From: Thiomicrorhabdus sediminis
Lineage (GTDB): Bacteria; Pseudomonadota; Gammaproteobacteria; Thiomicrospirales; Thiomicrospiraceae
Reading direction: 5' to 3'
Assembly: GCF_005885815.1 (NCBI RefSeq)
Contig: NZ_CP040602.1
Span: 1,131,630 to 1,195,629 of the forward strand
Length of the DNA: 64,000 nucleotides
Below the pieces are notes generated by a model. The model was given only the letters and a program-made list of their open reading frames with translations. It was not told where the DNA came from and searched no databases. Positions 8,982 through 16,669 of this stretch are shown here, piece after piece; position 1 is the first letter of the stretch; each line of letters begins with the position of its first letter. Made by a program: the position numbers and the translations under genes.

Positions 8982-9821
8982 TTAGAAAGCTCCGTGACGA
9001 TAGTCGGAAAATGCCTGTTCGACTTCCTCAGGAGTATTCATGACAAAAGGCCCGCCTCTGGCAATCGGTTCATTGATTGGCAAGGCGCTGACATATAAAA
9101 ATCGTGCGCCGTCTGCATCGGTGCGGATGTCAATCTGTTCACCATCGGCCAATACCGCCAATTCATTAGCTTGCAACGCTGGGCTGTCTTCGATGAATAG
9201 ACGACCTTCAATTACATAGATAAAAGCCGATGCATCGCTTTGAATCGGCTCAATAAAGCTTTGATTCGATTCCAATTGCACATCAAACATTTGTGGGTTG
9301 ATGAAGTTATTAATAACCGGGCCTTGGCTGCCATATTGGGTTTTACCGGTGATCACTCTAACCTCGCCGCTTGCACGGGATTCGGTCACCAGCTGTTGCG
9401 GCTTGTATTCCTGATAACCCGGTTCGGTCATTTTGGCGTGGCTGGGTAAATTCACCCAAAGCTGAAAACCGCTCATCAGGCCGTTTTCCTGTTCCGGCAT
9501 TTCAGAATGGATAATGCCTTTTCCGGCCGTCATCCATTGTACGCCGCCTGGTTCGATAACGCCTTCATGACCATGATTGTCTTTGTGGCGCATCTTGCCG
9601 GCAAGCATATAGGTTACCGTTTCGAAGCCCCGGTGTGGATGTGGGGGAAAGCCGGCAATGTAATCATCCGGATTATCCGATTGAAAATGATCCAGCATCA
9701 AAAACGGATCGAGAAAATTAAGTTCCGGACTGCCAATCATTCGGGTTAAACGCACCCCCGCACCATCAGAGGCGGGCATGCCACGCGTTTTGAGTTGAAT
9801 TTTTCGGGTTCGTAAAGACAT
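8982..9821 (-). CDS. Pirin family protein
   Basis: A 279-residue bicupin. The N-terminal cupin has the metal ligands in the pirin pattern: H61 and H63 in PPHPHRGFET, then H105 and E107 in IIHSEMPE, the same spacing as in human pirin and E. coli YhaK. Bacterial pirins bind iron or another metal; some have quercetinase activity and others act as redox-responsive regulators, so the exact role is open. AGGA sits six bases before the ATG. It follows the doxX-like gene by 20 bp and is divergent from a LysR regulator, which probably controls both. Confidence 0.9.
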   Translation of the reverse strand: MSLRTRKIQLKTRGMPASDGAGVRLTRMIGSPELNFLDPFLMLDHFQSDNPDDYIAGFPPHPHRGFETVTYMLAGKMRHKDNHGHEGVIEPGGVQWMTAGKGIIHSEMPEQENGLMSGFQLWVNLPSHAKMTEPGYQEYKPQQLVTESRASGEVRVITGKTQYGSQGPVINNFINPQMFDVQLESNQSFIEPIQSDASAFIYVIEGRLFIEDSPALQANELAVLADGEQIDIRTDADGARFLYVSALPINEPIARGGPFVMNTPEEVEQAFSDYRHGAF

Positions 9822-9841
9822 AGCTGTTCCTAAGGATTTAA

Positions 9842-10243
9842 TTAAGCCATATCGCGTTTGGCATCAATTGACCAAGCGCCAGCGCCCATATGCGCCACCA
9901 TTAACAGACCACCGGTAATTGCGATGTTTTTCATAAATAGGATGTATTGCATCTGATCGGCCAGATTGAAGTGGAACAAGAAACCGGCCAATAAAGTAAA
10001 CCCGGCAAGGCTCACTGCAGCTAGTCGTGTGCAAAAACCAACCATTAACATCAAGCCCGCGACAATCTCGACAAAAATAACCGCCGGAAGCAGTTCAGGC
10101 ATAACCCCCATCGCTGACATATAGCCTTGAGTGCCTTCATAACCTGAAATCTTGTTAAAACCGGCGATGACAAAAATCAGTGCCAGCATAATACGGGCGA
10201 CAGGGGCAAAAATCGATGCTTGTAACAATTCGTTCAGTTTCAT
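9842..10243 (-). CDS. DoxX family membrane protein
   Basis: A 133-residue inner-membrane protein with four hydrophobic helices, of the DoxX family (PAVIFVEIVAGLMLMVGF is typical). Family members are associated with quinone or sulfur redox chemistry and with oxidative or thiol stress. The start is ATG 10243, where GGAGG lies seven bases upstream; a TTG in the same frame at 10258 is inside that ribosome binding site and is rejected. It is first in a two-gene unit with the pirin gene and is transcribed away from the LysR gene at 10410. Confidence 0.88.
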   Translation of the reverse strand: MKLNELLQASIFAPVARIMLALIFVIAGFNKISGYEGTQGYMSAMGVMPELLPAVIFVEIVAGLMLMVGFCTRLAAVSLAGFTLLAGFLFHFNLADQMQYILFMKNIAITGGLLMVAHMGAGAWSIDAKRDMA

Positions 10244-10409
10244 GCTGTGTTCCTCCAATAGGAAATAAGAATAATAAAATTACTGCTTTTAGTGCTTTAG
10301 CTTGAATATGGCTATAGATTACTCCTTGCTATATCAACAATAAATAGGCAAAATTCAAACTGAGTGTTCTCTTTTTTAGAACAAATAAAGTGGAAGACAG
10401 GATAGGTTA

Positions 10410-11318
10410 ATGGGTCAGTTGGAAGACATTCAGGTTTTTATTCGTGTGGTGGATGCCGGTAGTATCAGTAAGGCAGCTGAACAGCTTAATATCGCCAAGT
10501 CGGCGGTAAGTCGCCGTTTATCGGAATTGGAAGAGCGTTTGCAAACAAAACTGATACAGCGTACGACACGTAAATTTCATCTGACCGATGCCGGTAAACT
10601 CTATTATGAAAAGGCGTTGCAGGTTGTCGATTCGGTTCAAGAGCTGAATGATGCGGTTAACGATGATAATGAGTCTATCGAAACCAAATTAAGGATTTCG
10701 ATTCCGTTATCGTTTGGTTTATTGCATATGAGTGATGCGATAGACGGGTTCGTTAAACGATATCCTAAGTTGGAATTGCAGGTTTTGATGTCTGATCAGA
10801 CAGTGAATCTGGTTGAATCGGGTATTGATATCGCCTTTCGTATCGGGCAGCTAGCCGATTCCAGTATTCAAGCCAGACGTATTGTGCCAATTGATTTTGT
10901 GCTTTGCGCTAGCCCGAGTTTTGTGGAGAAAGTAGGTGACATAAACAGTTTGGCGGATTTGGCCGATAAGCCCTATCTACGTTATCAATCTGCCGATTCG
11001 CAAGCGCTGGAGATGATTAACCCGCAAGGTCAGTCGGAAATTATCTATCCGCAAGGGCGTTTGCAATCCAATAATGGCGAATTCTTGCATAAGATGGCGG
11101 TAAAAGGGCACGGTTATGTATTGATGCCCAGATTTATCAGTTGGCAGGCTCTACAAGCTAATGACTTGATTGAACTGTTGCCCGATTACACCATTCCTGA
11201 AACCTATGGTTATGCGGTTTATCCGCAGAATCGTTATCTATCACCGATTGCGCGAAAGTTTATCGATTATCTATTGGATTATTTTGCCGAGTATCGCGTT
11301 TGGCAGCAGGGCGAGTGA
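10410..11318 (+). CDS. LysR family transcriptional regulator
   Basis: A 302-residue regulator with an N-terminal winged helix-turn-helix (residues 5-63, including SISKAAEQLNIAKSAVSRRLSELE) and a C-terminal effector-binding domain (about 90-295), of the usual family length. It resembles the AaeR/DsdC-like subgroup with short effector loops. The gene is divergent from doxX-pirin across a 166 bp gap, the classic LysR arrangement, so it likely regulates that pair and itself. The inducer is not evident; linked functions in other bacteria suggest an aromatic, quinone or oxidative signal (inference). Confidence 0.92.
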   Translation: MGQLEDIQVFIRVVDAGSISKAAEQLNIAKSAVSRRLSELEERLQTKLIQRTTRKFHLTDAGKLYYEKALQVVDSVQELNDAVNDDNESIETKLRISIPLSFGLLHMSDAIDGFVKRYPKLELQVLMSDQTVNLVESGIDIAFRIGQLADSSIQARRIVPIDFVLCASPSFVEKVGDINSLADLADKPYLRYQSADSQALEMINPQGQSEIIYPQGRLQSNNGEFLHKMAVKGHGYVLMPRFISWQALQANDLIELLPDYTIPETYGYAVYPQNRYLSPIARKFIDYLLDYFAEYRVWQQGE

Positions 11319-11446
11319 ATTAATGAGAGGGTAGGGAGTGCGGACCTTCAATAACCGTCTGTCAACGGATACTGCGTCCGCTTGGCAATGGTAATCACAA
11401 ATAATGTGATGATTTCTGATGACAATAACTGCGCGAACCAAAGTTT

Positions 11447-11899
11447 TTAATGCATGCTGTCATTGTTATCGGGAAACAGGCGTTGCTGACCCATCAATAA
11501 CTCAATCTCTTCCTGGCTGAGGTATTGATATTGCGCATCGTATTCTCTGGCGACCGGGCTTGGCAATTCAAAATGCAGGTGTTGCATCTGCGTCTGGTTC
11601 AGGTTGCTGACAAACTTCTGCAGAGCTTGAATGACTTGACCGCTTAGATCGCGATTGGATTGCTCGAGAATAATATCATGCAGTTGATTGACCCAGTTTA
11701 ACTGTGTTTGCCTGACTAGCTCGGAATGCTCTTTTAGATTGCCATTACGCATCGCTTGATGATAACCGGCGGTTAAGTTTTTGATATCTTCTATAATAAG
11801 CTCGGCAATACGAATGGTTTGCTCGGCTTGATTTTCCAAACGCTGGTCAATAAAGTCCAGACAGGTTTGCACTTTTTCGGTGGTATTCATTCTGGCCAT
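11447..11899 (-). CDS. CheZ-like phosphatase, short form
   Basis: A 150-residue, mostly helical protein. Residues 81-110 (SNRDLSGQVIQALQKF and onward) match the catalytic helix of CheZ, where E. coli has DLTGQ with Asp143 and Gln147; the equivalents here are D84 and Q88. The end region SQEEIELLMG (128-137) resembles the CheY-binding tail of CheZ. CheZ dephosphorylates CheY-P, but this protein is about 60 residues shorter than E. coli CheZ and no chemotaxis or flagellar genes are in the window. AGGAG sits seven bases before ATG 11899. It could serve another response regulator. The family call rests on short motifs. Confidence 0.6.
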   Translation of the reverse strand: MARMNTTEKVQTCLDFIDQRLENQAEQTIRIAELIIEDIKNLTAGYHQAMRNGNLKEHSELVRQTQLNWVNQLHDIILEQSNRDLSGQVIQALQKFVSNLNQTQMQHLHFELPSPVAREYDAQYQYLSQEEIELLMGQQRLFPDNNDSMH

Positions 11900-12813
11900 A
11901 ATTTAGCTCCTGATAAGCAGGTTATTGAACTTTAAAAATTGTATGTAAAAGCTGTAAAGTCATTTTTCTGGTGCCAAAAAAATGACGGTTTGAGCTTGTT
12001 TTAGCAAATAAAAAGCTTGTTTATCAGTGATATATCAAAGGGTGTGCCAGCTTTGAGTTTAATGCGCCTAATTGTTTAATGTATGCATTTAGGTTGTTTT
12101 TTTAACTTGTTGTAATCTAATGTTTATTTTTTATGTTTTTTTATTTTTTGAATTGTGTTGGTGGTGTTGAAAAATCAGTTAAACCACAAAAAAGTCGAAA
12201 AACTGTCACTGCTTTGGGCGCAGTTCATCAAGGCGTTTGATTAGCTCTAATTTGTGCAACAGGTTGCCATTGCGCAATAATTGTTGAAACAGGTGAATGC
12301 TTGGTTAAATTCACCTTGTGCAGACGAATAAGACGCACCTTTGAATTGTCAAAGATGCGTTAGCCGTTTATTAAAATAGAGAAATACTAAGGCGCTGTCC
12401 ATTCTGCTTTCAGTCCTCCAGCCTACACAGAGTGTCAGGGTTTTAGCTTAGTCTGACTGTGCCGTTAGGCAAAAGAGGGTTTGCCAGTTTACCTTAAGGG
12501 CAAAACCCGAAGAACAATCCTGTCAATTCGCACAATCCTTGGTTGAATTAAGAGTAGAATACGCGATATGTTTTTTTTGTGTTCAGCGCGTCTTTGCCCT
12601 CTTTTCACAAGGCTTTAAAATCGCCGGTTTTGCAAGGTGACGAATGGTCCAAACAATTGCGTTGCCGACATCATTTTAAGCCAATCGCGATCCGCAAGCG
12701 TTATGCCGGTGGCAGAGATTGGACGGATCGTCAGAGGAGGAGTGACACTAAAGTCCTCGTGCGTTTTACAATCACTGAATCAGTCGATGGCAGGAGTTTT
12801 TAGTTAGCTGTTT
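11900..12813. other. 914 bp gap without a confident gene
   Basis: The first part (about 11930-12170) is very AT-rich with long T runs. The second part (about 12180-12560) is of normal composition, has no ORF that I trust on either strand, and holds several inverted repeats (see 12290-12508). A TAGAAT at 12555-12560 could be a -10 element. From there a 5' leader of about 250 bases runs to the pseudouridine synthase. Within it an open frame from GTG 12579 to 12803 (74 codons) has no ribosome binding site and no recognisable similarity. Confidence 0.4.
12290..12510. other. Cluster of four hairpins, candidate structured RNA
   Basis: Four successive inverted repeats: AGGTGAAT/ATTCACCT (12291-12298, 12309-12316); ACGCA-CTTTGA/TCAAAG-TGCGT (12333-12360, one mismatch, ATTG loop); GCCTA+CACAG+TCAG/CTGA+CTGTG+TAGGC (12421-12470, with small bulges); GGGTTTGCC/GGCAAAACCC (12477-12508, one bulge). 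None has a T-run, so they are not simple terminators. No known RNA family (RNase P, 6S, tmRNA, SRP RNA) is recognised. The strand is undetermined. Confidence 0.35.
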
Positions 12814-13503
12814 ATGATAGAGATTATTTACCGACATACGGATTTTTTGGTGATTGATAAGCCCGAATCGATGAGTTTTCATAGTGAGCAGGGTGCTGGT
12901 GTGATTGCTCAGTTAGAGGCGCAATTACAAGCAGAGGGTGAGCAAGATGTGCAATTGTTTGCCGTGCATAGACTCGATAAGATGACATCGGGATTATTAT
13001 TGGTGGCTTTAAATAAAAAAGCGGCCAACTATTTTCAAACCCAGTTTAGCGCACGCCAGATCGATAAACTCTATCTGGCGATGGCCGGAAATAAACCGAA
13101 AAAGAAACAGGGCTGGGTCAAAGGTGATATGCAACCTGCACGGCGTGGCAGTTGGAAATTGATTCCGAGCCAGAATAATCCTGCGCTAACTCGTTTTAAA
13201 TCGTTTGCTTTGAGGCCCGGGGAGCGTCTGTATCTGTTAAAACCCTTGACGGGGCGTACTCATCAATTACGAGTCGCGTTAAAGTCTTTATCGGTACCTA
13301 TTTTTGGCGATAGGCGCTATGCCAACCTGGAGCAGGCAAGCCTTGATCAGCGCGGTTATCTGCATGCCTACGCCCTGGCGTTTGATTATGCTAATGAGCA
13401 TTTTGACTTCAGATCCGTACCAAAGCAGGGTGAGCGTTTTTTAACGGCTGAATTTCAACAGTGGTTGACTTCGCAACAGGATGTCTGGTCGTTGTTTGAT
13501 TAA
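12814..13503 (+). CDS. RluA-family pseudouridine synthase (TIGR01621-like)
   Basis: A 229-residue enzyme predicted to isomerise uridine to pseudouridine in rRNA or tRNA. It has the RluA catalytic motif HRLDKMTSGLLLVA with the nucleophile D55, the LTGRTHQLRVAL segment near 148 and the PIFGDRRYA loop. It lacks an S4 domain. The N-terminus MIEIIYRHTDFLVIDKP fits the small TIGR01621 group; the target base is unknown. The ribosome binding site is poor: AGGAG at 12792-12796 lies about 17 bases from the ATG. The next gene (YcgN family) starts only five bases after its stop, so the two are co-transcribed. Confidence 0.88.
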   Translation: MIEIIYRHTDFLVIDKPESMSFHSEQGAGVIAQLEAQLQAEGEQDVQLFAVHRLDKMTSGLLLVALNKKAANYFQTQFSARQIDKLYLAMAGNKPKKKQGWVKGDMQPARRGSWKLIPSQNNPALTRFKSFALRPGERLYLLKPLTGRTHQLRVALKSLSVPIFGDRRYANLEQASLDQRGYLHAYALAFDYANEHFDFRSVPKQGERFLTAEFQQWLTSQQDVWSLFD

Positions 13504-13508
13504 GATGA

Positions 13509-13982
13509 ATGGAATTTACGGTATTTTTTATGGATGATACAGGTGCTAAACAGCCGTTCTGGCAGACGAAAACCCTTGATGAGATGACCCAGCAAGAATG
13601 GGAGTCCTTATGCGACGGTTGCGGTCTGTGTTGCCTGACCAAGTTGCAGGACGAAGAGACCGAAGAGATCGTCTATACTCGCGTTGTCTGCAGTTATTCG
13701 GATCCCAAAACCGCACAATGCACCGATTATTCCAACCGTTCCAGCAATGTACCGACTTGTGTGCCTTTAACGCGTGAGCGTGTCGCCGAGTTTGATTGGT
13801 TACCCGATACCTGTGCTTATCGTATGATCTATCGTGGTCAAGGTTTGGCCGATTGGCATCCGCTGGTTGCCGGCAATAGCGAGGCGATTGTTAATGCCAA
13901 TATCAGCTTGAAGGCGATTGCTGTGGTGGTCGATTCAGGCGATCTTGATTATGAAGACTATATTATGGAAAAGCCTTGTTAA
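13509..13982 (+). CDS. YcgN family cysteine-cluster protein (UPF0260)
   Basis: A 157-residue cytoplasmic protein of the YcgN/UPF0260 family, function unknown but probably metal- or Fe-S-binding. The conserved CDGCGLCC cluster lies near residue 36, with further cysteines in VVCSYSD, QCTDY and PTCVPLTRE, and the family blocks WLPDTCAYR and DWHPL follow. An in-frame ATG at 13530 would remove seven N-terminal residues and match family length better; I keep 13509 because neither start has a clear ribosome binding site. It lies directly behind the pseudouridine synthase and is closed by the terminator at 14008. Confidence 0.88.
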   Translation: MEFTVFFMDDTGAKQPFWQTKTLDEMTQQEWESLCDGCGLCCLTKLQDEETEEIVYTRVVCSYSDPKTAQCTDYSNRSSNVPTCVPLTRERVAEFDWLPDTCAYRMIYRGQGLADWHPLVAGNSEAIVNANISLKAIAVVVDSGDLDYEDYIMEKPC

Positions 13983-14007
13983 TTTGGTTTTTAAAATTTT
14001 CTTGGCA

Positions 14008-14037
14008 TAAAAAAGCCCGCATCTAGCGGGCTTTTTT
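14008..14037. terminator. Bidirectional terminator between convergent genes
   Basis: AGCCCGC and GCGGGCT arms with loop ATCTA, A-run to the left and T-run to the right; serves the YcgN-family gene and the SlyD-like gene. Confidence 0.88.
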
Positions 14038-14063
14038 GATTGGCAAGATGCCCAAGCCTTTAA

Positions 14064-14543
14064 TTAGTGCTGGACGCCGCCATCACCATGAGCGTGACCG
14101 TGAGCCAGCTCATCTTCGGTAGCATCACGTAAACCGATAACTTCGACGTCAAAAGTCAAATCCATGCCGGCAAGCGGGTGATTGCCATCAACGGTTACCT
14201 GGTCACCGTCAATAGCCGTGATTTCTACTGAGTGCATGCCTTGTTCAGACTGGGCTTCAAAACGCATACCCACTTCAAGGTTATCAACGCCCTGGAACAT
14301 TGAGCTTGGTACGGTTTGCACCAACGCATCAACACGATCTCCGTATGCGTCGGCAGCGGCAATAGTCGCTTTGAACTTATCGCTGACGTTTTTGCCTTCC
14401 AATTCTGATTCCAAACCTGGAATGAGATTGTTGTGACCGTGCAGGTAAGCCAGCGGATTACCATTGGATGCATCGATTTGCTCGCCGGTTTCATCAGTTA
14501 ATACATATTCGATTAGCGCCACTTTGTCTTTTTGGATGCTCAT
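14064..14543 (-). CDS. SlyD-like FKBP-type peptidyl-prolyl isomerase, copy 1
   Basis: A 159-residue FKBP-type prolyl isomerase/chaperone with the SlyD layout: an FKBP core split by an insert-in-flap domain (ATIAAADAYGDRVDAL through VTVDGNHPLAGMDLTFDVEV). The tail ends HGHAHGDGG, a short His-rich segment; E. coli SlyD has a much longer metal-binding tail used in nickel delivery. AGGA lies eight bases before the ATG. It lies downstream of and parallel to a close paralogue (14636-15118); the 92 bp between them contain no obvious terminator, so they may be co-transcribed. Confidence 0.9.
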   Translation of the reverse strand: MSIQKDKVALIEYVLTDETGEQIDASNGNPLAYLHGHNNLIPGLESELEGKNVSDKFKATIAAADAYGDRVDALVQTVPSSMFQGVDNLEVGMRFEAQSEQGMHSVEITAIDGDQVTVDGNHPLAGMDLTFDVEVIGLRDATEDELAHGHAHGDGGVQH

Positions 14544-14635
14544 TATAGATTCCTAGATTTTAAAATTTAAAATGTCTTGGCTATGATAACGTTTCAAGTT
14601 AACTCTTGCAGTGCTTTTGCCATCAACGACACAGA

Positions 14636-15118
14636 TTAATGATGATGACCGCCAACACCGTGAGCATGGCCGTGCTCCAATTCTTCTGCACTGGCTTCAC
14701 GCACCTCAACCACTTGAATGGCGAAAGTCAGGTCTTTACCGGCAAATTCATGGTTGCCGTCGACGGTGACAGTGTTTTCCTGTACGTCGGTAATGACAAC
14801 CGAGTGAAACCCTTCTGCGGATTGGGCTTCAAAACGCATACCCACTTCTAAGTTGTCAACGCCTTGAAACATCGCTTTAGGTACATTGTCTTGAATCAGG
14901 TTTTCTTGAACCGGACCGTAGGCTTCTTCCGATTCGATTGTGATGGTAAATTCATCACCGGCTTGCTTGCCGTTTAAGGCTTTTTCCAAGCCTGGGATCA
15001 AGTTATGGTGACCGTGCAGATAAGCCATAGGCTCGTTATCGGTTTTTTCAATTAAGTCGCCATTTGAATCGCTTAACTCAAAGTGGATTAACGCTACGCT
15101 ATTGTCTGCAATTTTCAT
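14636..15118 (-). CDS. SlyD-like FKBP-type peptidyl-prolyl isomerase, copy 2
   Basis: A 160-residue paralogue of the adjacent gene. Both share AYLHGHHNLIPGLE-type and FQGVDNLEVGMRFEAQS blocks almost unchanged, while the flap insert differs (EEAYGPVQENL here). The tail ends GHAHGVGGHHH, richer in His than its neighbour, suggesting metal binding. Upstream, 86 bp separate it from the divergent hemJ-like gene. The pair looks like a tandem duplication followed by divergence; which copy does the general SlyD job is unknown. Confidence 0.9.
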   Translation of the reverse strand: MKIADNSVALIHFELSDSNGDLIEKTDNEPMAYLHGHHNLIPGLEKALNGKQAGDEFTITIESEEAYGPVQENLIQDNVPKAMFQGVDNLEVGMRFEAQSAEGFHSVVITDVQENTVTVDGNHEFAGKDLTFAIQVVEVREASAEELEHGHAHGVGGHHH

Positions 15119-15204
15119 AAGTGTCCGTCTTTTTTATTGGTAAAAACGTTATCATACTTTAATTAAGATTATTTTCAGCACTAAAGCCTAGGAGGGTGGT
15201 ACGC

Positions 15205-15627
15205 ATGTTGTGGATTAAGACAATTCATATTTTATTTATGATGTCTTGGATGGCGGGAATTTTTTATCTGCCGCGAATTTTTGTCCATTTTGTTGAAGGC
15301 AAAGAAGCCGGTCAGGATGTCAGTCGTTTGGCGATAATGGCGCTTAAACTCTATAAGTTTATGACCATTATGATGTGGCTCACTCTAGCAAGTGGTTTAT
15401 GGCTTTGGTTGGCTTATTTTCCGATTGCAGAGGGTATGGGTTGGTTGCACGTCAAGTTATTGTTTGTGCTGTTGTTGATCGCTTATCATTATTGGGCGAG
15501 GGCAAGGATGTTGGAAATGCAGCAGGGGCAACTTGACCACAGTGGCGTTTATTATCGTTGGGCGAATGAGATTCCATTGCTGTTTGCCACGGTTATTCTG
15601 ATAATGGTGGTGGTTAAACCCATTTGA
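15205..15627 (+). CDS. hemJ: Protoporphyrinogen oxidase HemJ-like protein
   Basis: A 140-residue inner-membrane protein with four helices, of the HemJ/UPF0093 family, which oxidises protoporphyrinogen IX to protoporphyrin IX in bacteria lacking HemG or HemY. Conserved features: a His in the first helix (KTIHILFMMSWMAGIFYLPR), GWLHVKLLFVLLLIAYHYW in the third, and RWANEIPLLFA in the last. A longer reading from GTG 15196 is rejected because AGGAGG at 15190-15195 is placed nine bases before ATG 15205. Heme demand links it loosely to the iron genes downstream. Confidence 0.85.
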   Translation: MLWIKTIHILFMMSWMAGIFYLPRIFVHFVEGKEAGQDVSRLAIMALKLYKFMTIMMWLTLASGLWLWLAYFPIAEGMGWLHVKLLFVLLLIAYHYWARARMLEMQQGQLDHSGVYYRWANEIPLLFATVILIMVVVKPI

Positions 15628-15652
15628 TTTGTAGCGAAATGAATATTGAATG

Positions 15653-15700
15653 CAAATAATAATAGATATCATTTACATTTGTTTGCGGTGCGGGCATAAT
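15653..15700 (+). promoter_or_regulatory. Promoter with overlapping Fur-box-like site
   Basis: TTTACA (15672-15677) and CATAAT (15695-15700) are 17 bases apart. Overlapping the -35 side, AATAATAATAGATATCATT (15655-15673) matches 12 of 19 positions of the Fur consensus, so iron repression of the porin gene downstream is plausible. Confidence 0.5.
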
Positions 15701-15743
15701 AGCGCCTGCAATAAATTATGCTTTTCATAAAAGAGGTGGGTAT

Positions 15744-16598
15744 ATGAAATATAAACTAAAGCGTGTTGCCTCAGCCGTGCTGATGGGTGCGATGCTCTCT
15801 GCTAATGCTTATGCCATAGAAGATATTCAGGTGAATGGACTGATCGAAGCATCCTTGTCACAAGTTGAAAGCAATGATGCTCAAGGTGCGATTGATACTG
15901 TTGAGATCGGTTTTCTTGCCAAGATCAACAACACTTTTGATGCAGAGTTGGTTTTGCTTGATGAATCTTTGGGAACCGATGCGCATACCGGTGTAGGTAT
16001 TGATCGGGCGGTCATCAACGCCAATCTTGGTGCCGGTGTGTTGAGTCTGGGTAAGATGACTGTGCCATTCACCATGGGTGACAGCTTTATGATTTCTGAT
16101 CCTGTGACTTTGGAAGAGCCTGTTGGAGTGGGGGCGCAATTCAGTGGATCGCTGAACAATCTGGCTTACAGCATCTATACCACAACACCTGATAACGACT
16201 ACACGCAAACCGGCGATAATCAATTTGGTGACCTTTATGGCGTGAGCCTTGATTATGTGCCAGCAGATAATGCATTATTTCACGCCAGTTGGGTTTCGGT
16301 GGATGGCGAGACGTCTTTTTCAGCAGGTGTAGAAGCTGGAATCTCACAATTTGTGATTATGAGTCAATACACCAATATGGCAGGTGAGGTCGAACCAAGA
16401 TTGAGTTCTGAAATGGCTTACGACTTCGGTTTTATGACGGCAGCCGCAGGTATTCAACGTGGCGGCGATGCCAAGAGATACCGTCTGTTTGGTCTAAGTC
16501 AGCAGTTTAGTGATAATTTTGAAGGTAAGTTCGAATACCTTGATAATGTCGATGATTCTGAAACAACCTATACCATGCAGGTGGCTTATAGCTTTTAA
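15744..16598 (+). CDS. LbtU-like siderophore porin
   Basis: A 284-residue outer-membrane beta-barrel: signal peptide with likely cleavage after NAYA (residue 24), alternating amphipathic strands, and a C-terminal YSF ending typical of barrels recognised by the Bam machinery. The pattern VNGLIEASLSQVE at the start and the FDAELVLLDE, INANLGAGVLSLGKM and YAFGFMTAAAG-like strands suggest the LbtU family, named from a Legionella siderophore receptor that works without TonB. RAGGTGG-type ribosome binding site (AGAGGTGG at 15732) precedes ATG 15744. The Fur-box-like promoter and the iron transporter next door support an iron role; the ligand is unknown. Confidence 0.7.
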   Translation: MKYKLKRVASAVLMGAMLSANAYAIEDIQVNGLIEASLSQVESNDAQGAIDTVEIGFLAKINNTFDAELVLLDESLGTDAHTGVGIDRAVINANLGAGVLSLGKMTVPFTMGDSFMISDPVTLEEPVGVGAQFSGSLNNLAYSIYTTTPDNDYTQTGDNQFGDLYGVSLDYVPADNALFHASWVSVDGETSFSAGVEAGISQFVIMSQYTNMAGEVEPRLSSEMAYDFGFMTAAAGIQRGGDAKRYRLFGLSQQFSDNFEGKFEYLDNVDDSETTYTMQVAYSF

Positions 16599-16620
16599 CT
16601 AGTGGTTGCAGAATTCAGCG

Positions 16621-16651
16621 ATAAAAAAACCGCAGCAGTGCGGTTTTTTTG
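16621..16651. terminator. Bidirectional terminator between porin and iron ABC genes
   Basis: AAACCGCA and TGCGGTTT arms with loop GCAG, flanked by A-run and T-run. Confidence 0.88.
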
Positions 16652-16669
16652 TTTTAATCAGCCGTTTTT

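Noticed and set aside
12170-12560. Known housekeeping RNA (RNase P, 6S, tmRNA, SRP RNA) in the gap
   Set aside because: Conserved core motifs of these RNAs were not found on either strand.
12579-12803. 74-codon open frame from GTG before the pseudouridine synthase
   Set aside because: No ribosome binding site, no recognised similarity, unusual composition (many Arg, His); kept only as part of the leader description.
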